Shown here piece by piece: positions 9,884-19,846 of a stretch of 64,000 nucleotides of DNA (its first letter is position 1; each line of letters starts with the position of its first letter). Source of the DNA: Bacillota bacterium (GTDB lineage: Bacteria; Bacillota; Clostridia; Oscillospirales; CAG-382); NCBI GenBank assembly GCA_029550965.1, contig JAKPGJ010000022.1:1-64000 (forward strand). Reading direction: 5' to 3'. The translations under genes were made by a program, and so were the position numbers. Below the pieces are notes generated by a model. That model searched no databases, had not been told where the DNA came from, and saw only the letters and a list, made by a program, of their open reading frames with translations.

Positions 9884-11386
9884 TTATGTGTCGTTGTCTT
9901 CCATATAGAATTCAAGCAGCTGTTCTAAGTTGTACTCCGCTTTGTCGATGGTCCGCTCGTAGGTGGAGACGAAATCCTTCGACCGTTGATCAAGGATATC
10001 TCTGACGATATGCTGGATATCGTTCAGGCAGTAAGAATATACGACGCCGAAATTGTAGGTGACGCCTTCGAGCACTTTGTCGTACATCCGCGCGTCCTCG
10101 TTGGTGCGCAGATATCTGTACTTCATAATGACCTCGAAGTAAGCGGGCGTGACCGTGCGGTAAGACTCTGCGGCGAGCAGCTCAAGCATTGCGCCGACCA
10201 TCGGCAGCCTGTCTGACGGCTCCGTAATCGGGATGCAGAGCATCGAGCAGGAGTCGGAACAGCAGGTGTAATAATCTTCCTGGTCTTTGTCCAGCTTGGG
10301 GATGGGCAGCAAGCCGTATTCGAAATCAACGTCGGCCAGCAGGTTGACAATATCCAGTTTGTCGATGTTGAAAATGGTTTCCTGATTCTTAAACTTCTGC
10401 TGCATCTTTTGAATGGATTCGCCGGTATATTTTCCCGGCAGCACGCCCTGGTTGTTGAACAGCAGTTCGTACATTTTGTCGAAGAACTGAATCGTCCGTT
10501 CGCTCATAAACGTGAAGTAGGGAAGTCCTTCGTTGTTTTTCGAAGTGATGGGAATGTTCGCGGCCGCGAAAAGCGGGTCGAGCGGGGTGGAGGCTGTCGC
10601 CATGCCGATGCCGAAGAAGTCGCCTTCGGATTTATCGCCGCTGCCGTCCTTATCTTCGTATGTATTTTTTACAAGCTGATGGAAATAGTCGAGCGTCCAG
10701 TCGCCGTCGTCCACAACCTTGTAGAAGTCGACTTCGGGGTACCATTTCTTCGCAAGGTCTTTGTTGTAGAAGGTGGCGAACGTATAATAAATGGAAGAGA
10801 ACGACGCGTCGCCGATGACGAAGTACAGCTTGTTGTTGATGTTCATTTCGTTGATAAAGTCCTGATTCCACCAGGGCTTGCTGAAATCAAGGTAGGGAAT
10901 GTTGACCAGGTTTTTCAGCAGTCCTTCGTTCGCGAGCGCGACGCCGTAGTAGCCGTAAATCGAGATTACGTCAAAATCGTTGGTGCCGCCCAGGATCGCG
11001 GTGCGCACTTTCTCGTTGAAGTTGAAAGGCGCGTAGGTGCCGGCGTCGGTGGTCTGCACCAGCGTTTTGATTTTTATGTTGAGCGCTTCCTCAACTCTGC
11101 TGTTTCGGAGGTAGAGCGAGTCGTTGAGAATCGAGCCGTCCGTTTCCTCTACGCCGAACTCCTTCTTGTAAAGTTCGCCCTCGCGGACCAGAATGGTTAC
11201 CGTTTCGCCGCCGAAGTCGAGGTCGTCCGGTACGTTGTCCTCGATGTAAGGTCTTCCGTACTCGTCGGTTCTTTCGATCGAGGTCTGCGCTTTTTTGGGT
11301 TTCGTGTTATTCTGACAGGAAACCAGCAAAGGCGAAACCGCTAAGAGAATCACAAACAGGAAAATCAGAACTTTTTTTATTTTCAT
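9884..11386 (-). CDS. Extracellular solute-binding lipoprotein (paralog 2)
   Basis: MKIKKVLIFLFVILLAVSPLLVSCQNNTKPKK lipobox; tandem paralog of preceding gene. Confidence 0.85.
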   Translation of the reverse strand: MKIKKVLIFLFVILLAVSPLLVSCQNNTKPKKAQTSIERTDEYGRPYIEDNVPDDLDFGGETVTILVREGELYKKEFGVEETDGSILNDSLYLRNSRVEEALNIKIKTLVQTTDAGTYAPFNFNEKVRTAILGGTNDFDVISIYGYYGVALANEGLLKNLVNIPYLDFSKPWWNQDFINEMNINNKLYFVIGDASFSSIYYTFATFYNKDLAKKWYPEVDFYKVVDDGDWTLDYFHQLVKNTYEDKDGSGDKSEGDFFGIGMATASTPLDPLFAAANIPITSKNNEGLPYFTFMSERTIQFFDKMYELLFNNQGVLPGKYTGESIQKMQQKFKNQETIFNIDKLDIVNLLADVDFEYGLLPIPKLDKDQEDYYTCCSDSCSMLCIPITEPSDRLPMVGAMLELLAAESYRTVTPAYFEVIMKYRYLRTNEDARMYDKVLEGVTYNFGVVYSYCLNDIQHIVRDILDQRSKDFVSTYERTIDKAEYNLEQLLEFYMEDNDT

Positions 11387-11628
11387 AAAAGTCTATCCCC
11401 TTTAGTTTGTTAAAATGTCCACATATATTTATATTATAAAATCCAAAGAATGTCAACAAACAATCAGCAAAATTTACGAAATTATTTGAATTATGTTGAA
11501 TAAACAGCGCGAAACCTGCGATCAAACCTGCGCCGGTTGAAAATATATTCAAATTCATTTTTAAGGTATTGAAAAACCGGCGAAAATATGATAAAGTATG
11601 CAAATAACGATCATGGGAGGAATTCAAC

Positions 11629-12213
11629 ATGATACCTTCACCAACATTTATTGAGAACGAGGGCGGCAGACAGGTAGGATACGATCTGTTTTCAAGGCTT
11701 CTCAAGGACAGAATCGTGCTTTTGTTCAATGAGATAACCGACGACCTGGCTTGCTCGATCGTAGGGCAGCTTTTGTATCTTGCTGCGCAGGATCCTGAAA
11801 AAGAAATCAAAATGTATATAAACTCTCCCGGAGGCAGCGTATCTGCCGGTTTTGCCATTTATGATACCATGAAGAACTTAACCTGCGACGTTTCGACGAT
11901 CTGCGTCGGCGCCGCGTGCAGCATGGGTGCGTTTCTGCTCGCCGCGGGAACCAAAGGAAAACGCTTCGCGCTGCCGAACAGCGAAATTATGCTGCATCAG
12001 GTGATCGGCACGGTGGGCGGCCAGGCTACGGATATGCTCATTGCGACCAATTTCGCAAAGCGCACAAAAGAGAGAATCAATAGAATACTTGCCGAGAATA
12101 TCGGAAAGGATATTGAAACCATCACGCGCGATACCGAGCGGGACAACTGGATGTACGCCGAGGACGCGCTCGCTTACGGCATTATAGACGGGATTTTGGA
12201 AGCAAAAAAATAG
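11629..12213 (+). CDS. clpP: ATP-dependent Clp protease proteolytic subunit
   Basis: RLLKDRIVLLFNEITDDLACSIVGQLLYL...YINSPGGSVSAGFAIYDTM...GAACSMGAFLLAAG..HQ. Confidence 0.95.
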   Translation: MIPSPTFIENEGGRQVGYDLFSRLLKDRIVLLFNEITDDLACSIVGQLLYLAAQDPEKEIKMYINSPGGSVSAGFAIYDTMKNLTCDVSTICVGAACSMGAFLLAAGTKGKRFALPNSEIMLHQVIGTVGGQATDMLIATNFAKRTKERINRILAENIGKDIETITRDTERDNWMYAEDALAYGIIDGILEAKK

Positions 12214-12261
12214 TTTTTACTTACAAAGTTTGGTTCTCTAATACCTTGTTACAACACGGAT

Positions 12262-12281
12262 GGGGCAGCAAAAGCTGCCCC
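12262..12281 (+). terminator. clpP terminator hairpin
   Basis: GGGGCAGC aaaa GCTGCCCC. Confidence 0.6.
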
Positions 12282-12311
12282 GTATTTCAGTATAGAAACA
12301 TTTCGTAGGAT

Positions 12312-13247
12312 GTGATTTGTTTGCAGTTTCTCAATACTGCGGTCAATGTGCTCGTCATGCTTGCGTATGCCGCGCCGGGCTATGTTTTTATTAAGCGCAA
12401 AATGGTAGAAGAAGAATCTATCAACGCGTTCGCAAAGGTTTTGCTGCTGATATGTCAGCCCTGTCTGTCCATCTATTCGTTCAACAAGGCGGATTATACG
12501 CCCGAGCTCGGAAAGCAGATGCTGCTGTTCTTTATTTTAGGCACTCTTTTGCAGCTGGTTATGCTGGTGCTTACATATCTTGCGTTCAGAAAGAAGTGCA
12601 AAACGGACGCTTCATACAGCGTGTGCACGATTGCAGGAACACTGGGGAATGTCGGATTTTTGGGCGTGCCGCTGCTGGAAGCGTTGATCGAGAACAAAAA
12701 CGCCGTCGCTTTTTCCGCAGTATATATTATCGGCATGAACTTTATATCCTGGACGGTCGCTTCGGCCATCATAACGGGAGATAAAAAGTACATCAGCCTA
12801 AAAAAGCTGATATTCAATCAGGTCATTCTGACGCTCGCCATCGCGCTTCCGCTGTTTTTGACAAAAACAAAACTGCCGGCCGTATTGGATAACAGCGTAA
12901 CCGTTTTGGGAAAAATGACTACGCCCCTGTCCATGCTGATTCTCGGCATGCGGCTGGGACTTATTGAGTTTAAGCAGCTGTATTCGGACAGGAAGGTTTT
13001 CTTCTTCGTGTTTTTAAAGCTCATCGTATTTCCGTTGTTCGGAATGGCGGTCGTGAGCTTTCTGCCGTTAGAACCCTATATCAAAGCTACGCTGGTGATC
13101 TTATGCTGCTGCCCGACGGCCTCCGCCGTGCTCAGCTTCGCGGAGATGTATAACAAGGGGCAGAAAACCGCGGCGAACATCGTATTGGTCAGCACGCTTT
13201 TGAGCGTGATTACCATACCGCTTTTGATGCTGCTGGTAAAGGTGTAA
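12312..13247 (+). CDS. AEC (auxin efflux carrier) family transporter
   Basis: Hydrophobic TM protein with GTLGNVGFLGVPLLEAL, ...TPLSMLILGMRLG; membrane transport family pattern. Confidence 0.8.
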   Translation: MICLQFLNTAVNVLVMLAYAAPGYVFIKRKMVEEESINAFAKVLLLICQPCLSIYSFNKADYTPELGKQMLLFFILGTLLQLVMLVLTYLAFRKKCKTDASYSVCTIAGTLGNVGFLGVPLLEALIENKNAVAFSAVYIIGMNFISWTVASAIITGDKKYISLKKLIFNQVILTLAIALPLFLTKTKLPAVLDNSVTVLGKMTTPLSMLILGMRLGLIEFKQLYSDRKVFFFVFLKLIVFPLFGMAVVSFLPLEPYIKATLVILCCCPTASAVLSFAEMYNKGQKTAANIVLVSTLLSVITIPLLMLLVKV

Positions 13248-13262
13248 ATTTTTTAATAGAAC

Positions 13263-13291
13263 TTGACATAATGTGTATTATTCTTTATAAT
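13263..13291 (+). promoter_or_regulatory. Consensus SigA-type promoter
   Basis: TTGACA-17 nt-TATAAT. Confidence 0.75.
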
Positions 13292-13343
13292 ATTGTAGAA
13301 AGATGGGAAAATGATGGGAATGTTCATCACGGAGGTTGTGTAA

Positions 13344-15461
13344 TTGGATATAAAAACAAAGCGAAAATCGCTTCATGCGTACATATCGTTCATAACGGCG
13401 TTTTTCATAATGCTTACGAGCATGGCCGCGTTTCCGCTGAAGGCGGAAGCGAGCGCCGAAAAAATAGCGCAGTTATCCATCAATAAACAGTATTTTCGGC
13501 GGACCATCGGTTCTTATGCTCGGGCGAATATGTATAAATATGACGTTTTAGCGTCGCTGATGACAGCGCAGGCGATTCTTGAATCAAGCTGGGGAACCAG
13601 TTTGCTCGCCACAACATCGAACAATCTGTTCGGCATGACAGTCGGCAGCTGGAAGGGCAAGGTGAATTACAAAGGCAATATCTGTAAGGATTACGACGAC
13701 GCGGTCCTGTTCCGGCAGGCAAGCAAAGATTACCTATGGCGGGTTTACGACAGCTGGTTTGAAAGCATGGAAGATTACGGGACTTTGGTCGGCACCTCGA
13801 GCCTGTACGAAGAGGTTCGGGGCGTAAAGGATTATAAAACAGCGTGCAAGAACATCGCCAAAAGGTATGCGCCGCCGTCAGATCCGAGAAATGCAGAATA
13901 TGCCGAGAAACTGATTAAGTTAATAGAAGATTACGACTTAACCGAGTTTGACAACGCAGAACCGAACGAATTCGCGCTTACCATGACCGACGCCAAGATA
14001 GAGATGAATAAAGGCGCAACCTATCAGCTTTCGGCAAACATTGTCGGAACGACGACGCAGCCTCTTGTCTGGGAGTCGTCCAATAATATAATTGCCAAAG
14101 TTTCGCAGGATGGTATTGTTACCGCAAAATTTGCGGGAACAACACTGATTACCGCAACCATCGGTGATAAAGAAGCATGCTGTATTGTTACAGTAAATGG
14201 CAATGCAGTAACTACCGATTATATAAAAATCAGGGAAAGTCATAGCGTATCCAGTAAGGAGTTGGGAAGATTTCTCAGCGGTACGCAGATTATGGTTACA
14301 GGTGATGCTGTACATACCGATGATGTAAATTACCCGGATTGGTATCCTGTAACTGGTTTTACAGAGAAAGATGAGCTGGTCAGCGGTTGGTGTTATGCTG
14401 GTTATATAAGCATACTGAAAACCGAAGAGCCGATTCAGGTAAAAAACATCGCCTTTCACCGGTATGAGCTCAACCGGGACATCAACCGTACATATCAGAT
14501 GAAATACGCGGTCGCTCCCTGCGACGCCGAGGACCAGACGCTGACCTGGACCAGCTCCGACCCTTCTGTCGCGAGCGTTGAAGACGGGCTGATTACGACC
14601 CATAATTACGGCACCGCCGTTATCACGGCAACCGCCTTGAGCGGCGTGTCGAAATCCTGCGTGGTCTATGTTACGGACAAGACCGTAAAGTATAAGGCGA
14701 TGGCGGTAACCGAATTAAGGGTACGGCCGGAGGACAATACGTTAAAATCGGAAATCGGAAGGTTCGCGACAGGCACCATCCTTACCGTCACGGACAACTA
14801 CTATATCGATGGCCGGCCAATCAGCGACGACTTCTATTACGCGGAAGGCGTCATGTCAAACGGCAATATGGGCGCCGGATTTTCCACCGCGCATTATATC
14901 TTCTTAATGGAAAGATTGGAAACGGCGGATCCTGATCCGGGCAACGGAGACCCGGAAACGCCTGAAGAACCGGAGGATCCGGAGAATCCTGAAAACCCCG
15001 GACAGCCCGTGACCGGCGTTATCCCGAACGACTATCCGTTTGACGACAGCGCGCTTGTCGCAAAAGACGGATACCTGTACGGCGTGCCGCTTTCTTCCAC
15101 AGTCGGCGCGCTGCTGGAGCGCTTATCCGGCGCGGAAGCGTCCGTGTATGACGCGGACGGAAATCTGCTTTCCGCACACGACTTTGTCACAACCGGCTGT
15201 ACGCTCGAGATAAAGAGCGAAAACGCGCTGCTGCGCGCGGTTGTCGTGATCAAGGGCGACGTCGACGGTTCGGGAGAATTGGATTCGTTCGACATGCTGC
15301 TCGTAAAGCGCGCCATTATCGGCACGCATACGCTGGATGGCCCGTACCTGATGGCTGCGCTCGTCGCGGACGGCAGCGAGCTGAGTTCGCTGGATTTTCT
15401 GTTGATGAAAAGGCATTTCATCGGCAGCTACACGATTGAGCAAACGCCGAATGATAATTGA
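13344..15461 (+). CDS. Secreted glucosaminidase (autolysin) with Ig-like (Big_2) repeats, SH3-like segments and C-terminal dockerin-like module
   Basis: Signal peptide; AQAILESSWGTSLLATTSNNLFGM glucosaminidase motif; two Big_2-like segments (MNKGATYQLSA...ITATIGDKEACCIVTV; LTWTSSDPSVASVEDGLITT); C-term GDVDGSGELDSFDMLLVKRAIIG...SLDFLLMKRHFIG; TTG start. Confidence 0.8.
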   Translation: MDIKTKRKSLHAYISFITAFFIMLTSMAAFPLKAEASAEKIAQLSINKQYFRRTIGSYARANMYKYDVLASLMTAQAILESSWGTSLLATTSNNLFGMTVGSWKGKVNYKGNICKDYDDAVLFRQASKDYLWRVYDSWFESMEDYGTLVGTSSLYEEVRGVKDYKTACKNIAKRYAPPSDPRNAEYAEKLIKLIEDYDLTEFDNAEPNEFALTMTDAKIEMNKGATYQLSANIVGTTTQPLVWESSNNIIAKVSQDGIVTAKFAGTTLITATIGDKEACCIVTVNGNAVTTDYIKIRESHSVSSKELGRFLSGTQIMVTGDAVHTDDVNYPDWYPVTGFTEKDELVSGWCYAGYISILKTEEPIQVKNIAFHRYELNRDINRTYQMKYAVAPCDAEDQTLTWTSSDPSVASVEDGLITTHNYGTAVITATALSGVSKSCVVYVTDKTVKYKAMAVTELRVRPEDNTLKSEIGRFATGTILTVTDNYYIDGRPISDDFYYAEGVMSNGNMGAGFSTAHYIFLMERLETADPDPGNGDPETPEEPEDPENPENPGQPVTGVIPNDYPFDDSALVAKDGYLYGVPLSSTVGALLERLSGAEASVYDADGNLLSAHDFVTTGCTLEIKSENALLRAVVVIKGDVDGSGELDSFDMLLVKRAIIGTHTLDGPYLMAALVADGSELSSLDFLLMKRHFIGSYTIEQTPNDN

Positions 15462-15492
15462 CTAAAAATATCCTTTCTATGAATTTTTATTA

Positions 15493-15521
15493 TTGATTTT
15501 TATAACGAAGTATGTTATAAT
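15493..15521 (+). promoter_or_regulatory. SigA-type promoter
   Basis: TTGATT-17 nt-TATAAT. Confidence 0.55.
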
Positions 15522-15564
15522 ATGAACGGCTTTAAAATCCATTAATAAAAGGAGATTTTAGTTA

Positions 15565-16446
15565 ATGAAGAAGCTATCTGTATTCGTATTAACGGCATTG
15601 CTCGCAGTTTCTTTATTCGCTGTATTCGCGAATGCTGAAGAACAAAACGTTGCGCTGGGCAAATCATACACCTACACCGGCGCATATACCGATCCGAACA
15701 GCGGAAACGTACTGTATCCCGACACCGACAACAAAGAGCTTACAGACGGCATCGCAGCTTCAAAGGATGCGGACGTAGCTTACGGCGTCGATTTGTGGGT
15801 TGGTATGAATCAGGGCGGCGCAGGCGTTGTTCCCAACAGCGGAACCGTTGAGATTGTCGTTGACCTTGGCTCATCCGTTTCCGGCATCACAAAGTTTACG
15901 TTGAACACGCTGCATCTGGCAGGTCCGGCGATCAAACGTCCGAGCGAAGTTACGATTTCCGTTTCTACGGACAATCAGAACTTCAGCAACGTAGGCAAAA
16001 TGACCTCCAACCAGGTTGTTTCGAAACCCGGCGCGGACGATAACAGCAAAGAAGACGGCATTTATGAGTTCACGCTTTCTTCGACCGAGAAGACCGCACG
16101 GTACGTAAAGTATACGATTAAGCTCGGCAGCGCATGGTGCTTCGTTTCCGAAGTCGGCGTTTACACAGGCGCGCCTGCAGCTTCTAAGGATCCGATTGGT
16201 GAGACAAGCAGCGAAGAGGCAACTTCTTCTCAGGCGCAGTCTCAGGCTGCTTCCGCCGCAGAATCCTCTAAGCCCCAGGCAACTTCGTCCGCAGCTTCTT
16301 CGACAGCTTCTACAACTTCAGCAGCAGAGAGCGCTGAGAGCAGCGGTTTAAGCACGGGCGCTATCATCGGTATCGTTATCGGCGCGGTAGTCGTTATCGG
16401 AATTGTTGTTGCTGTTATCGTTGTAAACAAAAAGAAGAATCAGTAA
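15565..16446 (+). CDS. Secreted discoidin (F5/8 type C)-like protein with C-terminal TM anchor
   Basis: Signal peptide; NVALGKSYTYTGAY...ELTDGI...VEIVVDLGSSVSGITKF; Ser/Ala-rich linker; TM IIGIVIGAVVVIGIVVAVIVV-NKKKNQ. Confidence 0.75.
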   Translation: MKKLSVFVLTALLAVSLFAVFANAEEQNVALGKSYTYTGAYTDPNSGNVLYPDTDNKELTDGIAASKDADVAYGVDLWVGMNQGGAGVVPNSGTVEIVVDLGSSVSGITKFTLNTLHLAGPAIKRPSEVTISVSTDNQNFSNVGKMTSNQVVSKPGADDNSKEDGIYEFTLSSTEKTARYVKYTIKLGSAWCFVSEVGVYTGAPAASKDPIGETSSEEATSSQAQSQAASAAESSKPQATSSAASSTASTTSAAESAESSGLSTGAIIGIVIGAVVVIGIVVAVIVVNKKKNQ

Positions 16447-16466
16447 TACATAATTCAGGAAAATCA

Positions 16467-16494
16467 AAAGGATAGCCTTGCGCTGTCCTTTTGT
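16467..16494 (+). terminator. Terminator hairpin
   Basis: AAAAGGATAGCcttGCGCTGTCCTTTT. Confidence 0.5.
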
Positions 16495-16523
16495 TATATA
16501 AATGCAATTATGTGAGGTTTACC

Positions 16524-18620
16524 ATGATTAAGAAAGCAGTGTTATTCTTCATGTGTTTTATTTTATTGTCCCCGGCGGTTTTAGACGGCGGTTCGTGCGC
16601 CGCGGCGAACACGAATATCGCGCTGAATAAAAAATACACCATCGAGAGCGGCGCGGCGAACGAAAACAGTTATGCTTCTACGGAAGTCGGCAGCAAGGAG
16701 CAGCTAACGGACGGAAAGACCGGAAACCCGAAATACTGTTACAGCGGCGAGTGGAGCCATTTTGTGCGGGCGATCAGCCGCACCATAACGCTGGATTTGG
16801 AAAAGGTCATGTCCGTCAACGGTTTTGAAATCGGATTTTTGCAGAACAAATCTGCCGGAATCTATTGCCCGCAGGAAGTGGTTTTTTCGATTTCCGAGAA
16901 CGGGCAGGATTATATGACGGTGGCGAAGGTTCCGAACAGCGTTCCGAACACGGAAATCACGCCGACCCGGGTTGTTTACAGCGCTTCGACGAAAAAGAGT
17001 TATAAGGCGAGATATGTCAGAATCTACTTTGACGTACAGGTAAACAGCTTCGCGGACGAAATACAGGTATTCGGCAGCGAGAATATAAGCGGAGCTGCAT
17101 CCATAACCCCGGACGCGCCGGTAGAGGAAAGCAGATACTTTGACAGCGGCGAGAAAGTCGGTGTAAAGGATATCATTTGCTTCCATTACGGCTATTGGCC
17201 AGACGATGAAACGCTTGCGAACAATAAAAAGGATGTATTCAAGCCGTATCTCGGATATATCGATAAAGACGGGAACTATGTCGACACCATGTTTGACGCC
17301 GTAATGTTCCTGATTATACAGGGAAAATGCCCCTCCGGCGGTTCGTTAACCGTAAACGGCGGTCCTTCCATTTTGAGCGACTGGGAGTACCTGATTAACA
17401 ACACTTTTGAAGAAAATATCAACCTTGATGCGCTGGATCAGGCGACTGCCGAACTCAAAGAAGCGCTCAAACTGCCGGACAGCCATAAAACGGTGGTTTA
17501 TCTGTCCGTGCCGCACCCGAAAGTCAGCGATATTGAATTCGGCGATTACGACGGCGACGGAAAGGTGAACAAAATTACCAATCTGAACGACTGCGTGAAG
17601 GTTTACACCTGGTACGTCGACAAGGTTCTGCAGATTTATCAGGAGAAGAACTATCAGCACATCGAGCTGAAAGGCTTCTTCTGGTCGAACGAGTCGCTTT
17701 TGGCGGAGTATTACGAGGAGGAGCCGGAGCTCGCAAAACGGTGCGTCGCGGAACTGCACAAACGGAACATGCAGTGCATATTCATTCCGTACTATCAGGC
17801 GACCGGCATAGAAAAAGCGCAGGAAGTCGGCTTCGACGCGACCATCATGCAGGCGAACCTTACGTTTAACCAGACGCTTCGGCAAAATCCGGCGGGCATG
17901 ATGGAGGATTTTAAATATACTGCCGAGAAGTACCATACCGGAATCCAGATGGAGATGCACGACGCGTTTGTTTATAACTACGCTACGTACGCTCCGCTGT
18001 ATAAGCAGTATCTGATTTCCGCGTCGAACAACGGTCTGATGAAGGACGCGATCCACGCGTATTATCAGGGCGCGGGCTACGGCGCGATGTATCAATGCGC
18101 GGTTTCAAAGGACCCGAGCATCCGCTGGTTCTACGACGCGACCTATAAGTTTATCAAGGGCACGCTGAACCTGTCGGATTTCAATATCGAAATCACCACC
18201 GAAGGAACGACCATAAAAGGCAAGGCTTTTATCGGAAAATTCAACATAGAAGGCGACTGGTGCAACAGCCAGCATAATTTCTCGGTTTCGAAACAGCCGA
18301 AACACGGTACGGTCGGAATCAATGCGGAGAAAGGCGAGTACATTTATCGTCCGGACAGAAATTATGTGGGTACCGACAGCTTTACGCTGAAATACGACGA
18401 CCCGAACGGCGAGCCGGTTCTCGTAGAAGTGAACATGACGGTCACCACAGAGAGCGGCGAACTTTCGGAGCCCGGCCCGGAGAGCAGCGCGGTTTCGAGC
18501 GAAGCCGAACCGGAAGGCGACGGCAGCGGAAGCGGCTGGCTGTACGGCATCATCGCCGGCGGCGTCGTCCTGCTGGCGGCAGCGGCATACTTTATATTCA
18601 GAAAAAAGAAGAAATCGTAG
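16524..18620 (+). CDS. Discoidin + DUF4855 + cadherin-like surface protein, TM-anchored
   Basis: NIALNKKYTIESGAANENSYASTEVGSKEQLTDGK; DUF4855-like core (ICFHYGYWPDD..., KGFFWSNESLLAEYYEEE); KQPKHGTVGINAEKGEYIYRPDRNYVGTDSFTLKY; C-terminal TM and KKKK. Confidence 0.75.
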   Translation: MIKKAVLFFMCFILLSPAVLDGGSCAAANTNIALNKKYTIESGAANENSYASTEVGSKEQLTDGKTGNPKYCYSGEWSHFVRAISRTITLDLEKVMSVNGFEIGFLQNKSAGIYCPQEVVFSISENGQDYMTVAKVPNSVPNTEITPTRVVYSASTKKSYKARYVRIYFDVQVNSFADEIQVFGSENISGAASITPDAPVEESRYFDSGEKVGVKDIICFHYGYWPDDETLANNKKDVFKPYLGYIDKDGNYVDTMFDAVMFLIIQGKCPSGGSLTVNGGPSILSDWEYLINNTFEENINLDALDQATAELKEALKLPDSHKTVVYLSVPHPKVSDIEFGDYDGDGKVNKITNLNDCVKVYTWYVDKVLQIYQEKNYQHIELKGFFWSNESLLAEYYEEEPELAKRCVAELHKRNMQCIFIPYYQATGIEKAQEVGFDATIMQANLTFNQTLRQNPAGMMEDFKYTAEKYHTGIQMEMHDAFVYNYATYAPLYKQYLISASNNGLMKDAIHAYYQGAGYGAMYQCAVSKDPSIRWFYDATYKFIKGTLNLSDFNIEITTEGTTIKGKAFIGKFNIEGDWCNSQHNFSVSKQPKHGTVGINAEKGEYIYRPDRNYVGTDSFTLKYDDPNGEPVLVEVNMTVTTESGELSEPGPESSAVSSEAEPEGDGSGSGWLYGIIAGGVVLLAAAAYFIFRKKKKS

Positions 18621-18643
18621 AATAATCTTTTTTAAGCAACTAT

Positions 18644-18673
18644 AAAAGCCGGAGAATGAATTCTCCGGCTTTT
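18644..18673 (+). terminator. Intrinsic terminator
   Basis: AAAAGCCGGAGAA tgaa TTCTCCGGCTTTT. Confidence 0.8.
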
Positions 18674-18805
18674 CGCTTTAAAAAAGGATAGGTTCTGTGT
18701 TCAAGATTGCACGTTCCGAAAAAAATAGAGCCGTACTTTCGGTTGCGCGCGTCGAACGCTCAAATGCGCTGTCATTAAATATATAAAATTCCAATCATAA
18801 TTCAT

Positions 18806-18834
18806 AAAAAAAGGACCGGTAACGGTCCTTTTTT
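18806..18834 (-). terminator. Rubrerythrin terminator
   Basis: AAAAAGGACCG gtaa CGGTCCTTTTTT. Confidence 0.8.
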
Positions 18835-18874
18835 AGGAAGTATGGATGAGTATATAATTTGGATGGGGCAAAAA

Positions 18875-19429
18875 TTAATACTTGTTGACTTTGAGCTGGA
18901 AGTATGCCTTCGGATGCTGGCAGACAGGGCAGACTTCGGGCGCTTTCTTGCCGACATGAACGTAGCCGCAGTTCGAGCAGATCCAAACCACAACGTCTTC
19001 CTTGATAAAGATGGTGTCGGTGTTGAGCTGCTCAAGAACTGCTTTGTATCTTTCCTCGTGATGCTTTTCAATCTTTGCTACCTGCTCAAACAGGAAAGCG
19101 ATCTGATCAAAGCCCTCTTCTCTTGCAACCTTTGCGAACTCGGCGTACATTTCGGTCCATTCGTAATGCTCGCCCGCAGCCGCGTCTTCCAGATTCAGAT
19201 TGGTTGCCGGAATGCCGCCGTCATGCAAAATCTTGAACCAGATTTTTGCGTGCTCTCTCTCGTTTCTGGAAGTCTCATCAAAAATGTCGGAAAGAAGGGT
19301 ATAGCCTGCTTTTTTTGCCTCGCTGGCATAGTACTCGTACTTTACTCTTGCCTGCGACTCGCCGGCGTAAGCCGCTTTCAGGTTGGCCTCTGTTCTGGTG
19401 CCTTTCAAATTCTCAAACTTGTAACTCAT
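18875..19429 (-). CDS. Rubrerythrin
   Basis: Ferritin-like [20 protein letters not shown] and C-terminal rubredoxin [27 protein letters not shown]. Confidence 0.95.
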   Translation of the reverse strand: MSYKFENLKGTRTEANLKAAYAGESQARVKYEYYASEAKKAGYTLLSDIFDETSRNEREHAKIWFKILHDGGIPATNLNLEDAAAGEHYEWTEMYAEFAKVAREEGFDQIAFLFEQVAKIEKHHEERYKAVLEQLNTDTIFIKEDVVVWICSNCGYVHVGKKAPEVCPVCQHPKAYFQLKVNKY

Positions 19430-19450
19430 AGCAAATCTCCTTTTATATTT

Positions 19451-19846
19451 TTATATATTGTTTTTCTTTTGACAATTGAAGCACAATCCCTTAAAAATAA
19501 TGTCATGGCTTTCTATAAAAAACCCGCTTTTCTTGCAAAGAAATCCGTCCATACTATAATCGTAATCGACGTCTTCCAAATCGTCGAACGAACCGCACAC
19601 TTTACAGCACACATGATAGTGCTTGGTCGGATTCTTTTCAAAACGGTCAGGCTGGTCGGGAATCAGCAGCCGCTTGATAACCCCCTGCTGCGCGAGTTTG
19701 TTCAGGTTTCTGTAAACTGTCGTCAGACTTATGTTTGGAATTTCTTTAACTACTTCCAGGTAAACTTCCTCGGCTGTCGGATGAGAATGATGATTCCTTA
19801 CCGCCTGTAAAACAAGCGCTTTTTGCTTGGTATTTCTTTCATCCAA
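19451..19846 (-). CDS. Fur-family (PerR-like) regulator
   Basis: HPTAEEVYLEVVKEIPNISLTTVYRNLNKLAQQGVIKRL...HYHVCCKVCGSFDDLE; divergent stress-regulator next to rubrerythrin. Confidence 0.9.
   Translation of the reverse strand: MDERNTKQKALVLQAVRNHHSHPTAEEVYLEVVKEIPNISLTTVYRNLNKLAQQGVIKRLLIPDQPDRFEKNPTKHYHVCCKVCGSFDDLEDVDYDYSMDGFLCKKSGFFIESHDIIFKGLCFNCQKKNNI

Noticed and set aside
10409-11344. 311-aa + strand ORF over the solute-binding protein gene
   Set aside because: Antisense shadow; composition (VVEVER.../VVVH...) typical of reverse-complement translation and no SD.
17346-18095. 249-aa antisense ORF in the DUF4855 gene
   Set aside because: Antisense to a well supported CDS, no start signal or homology.
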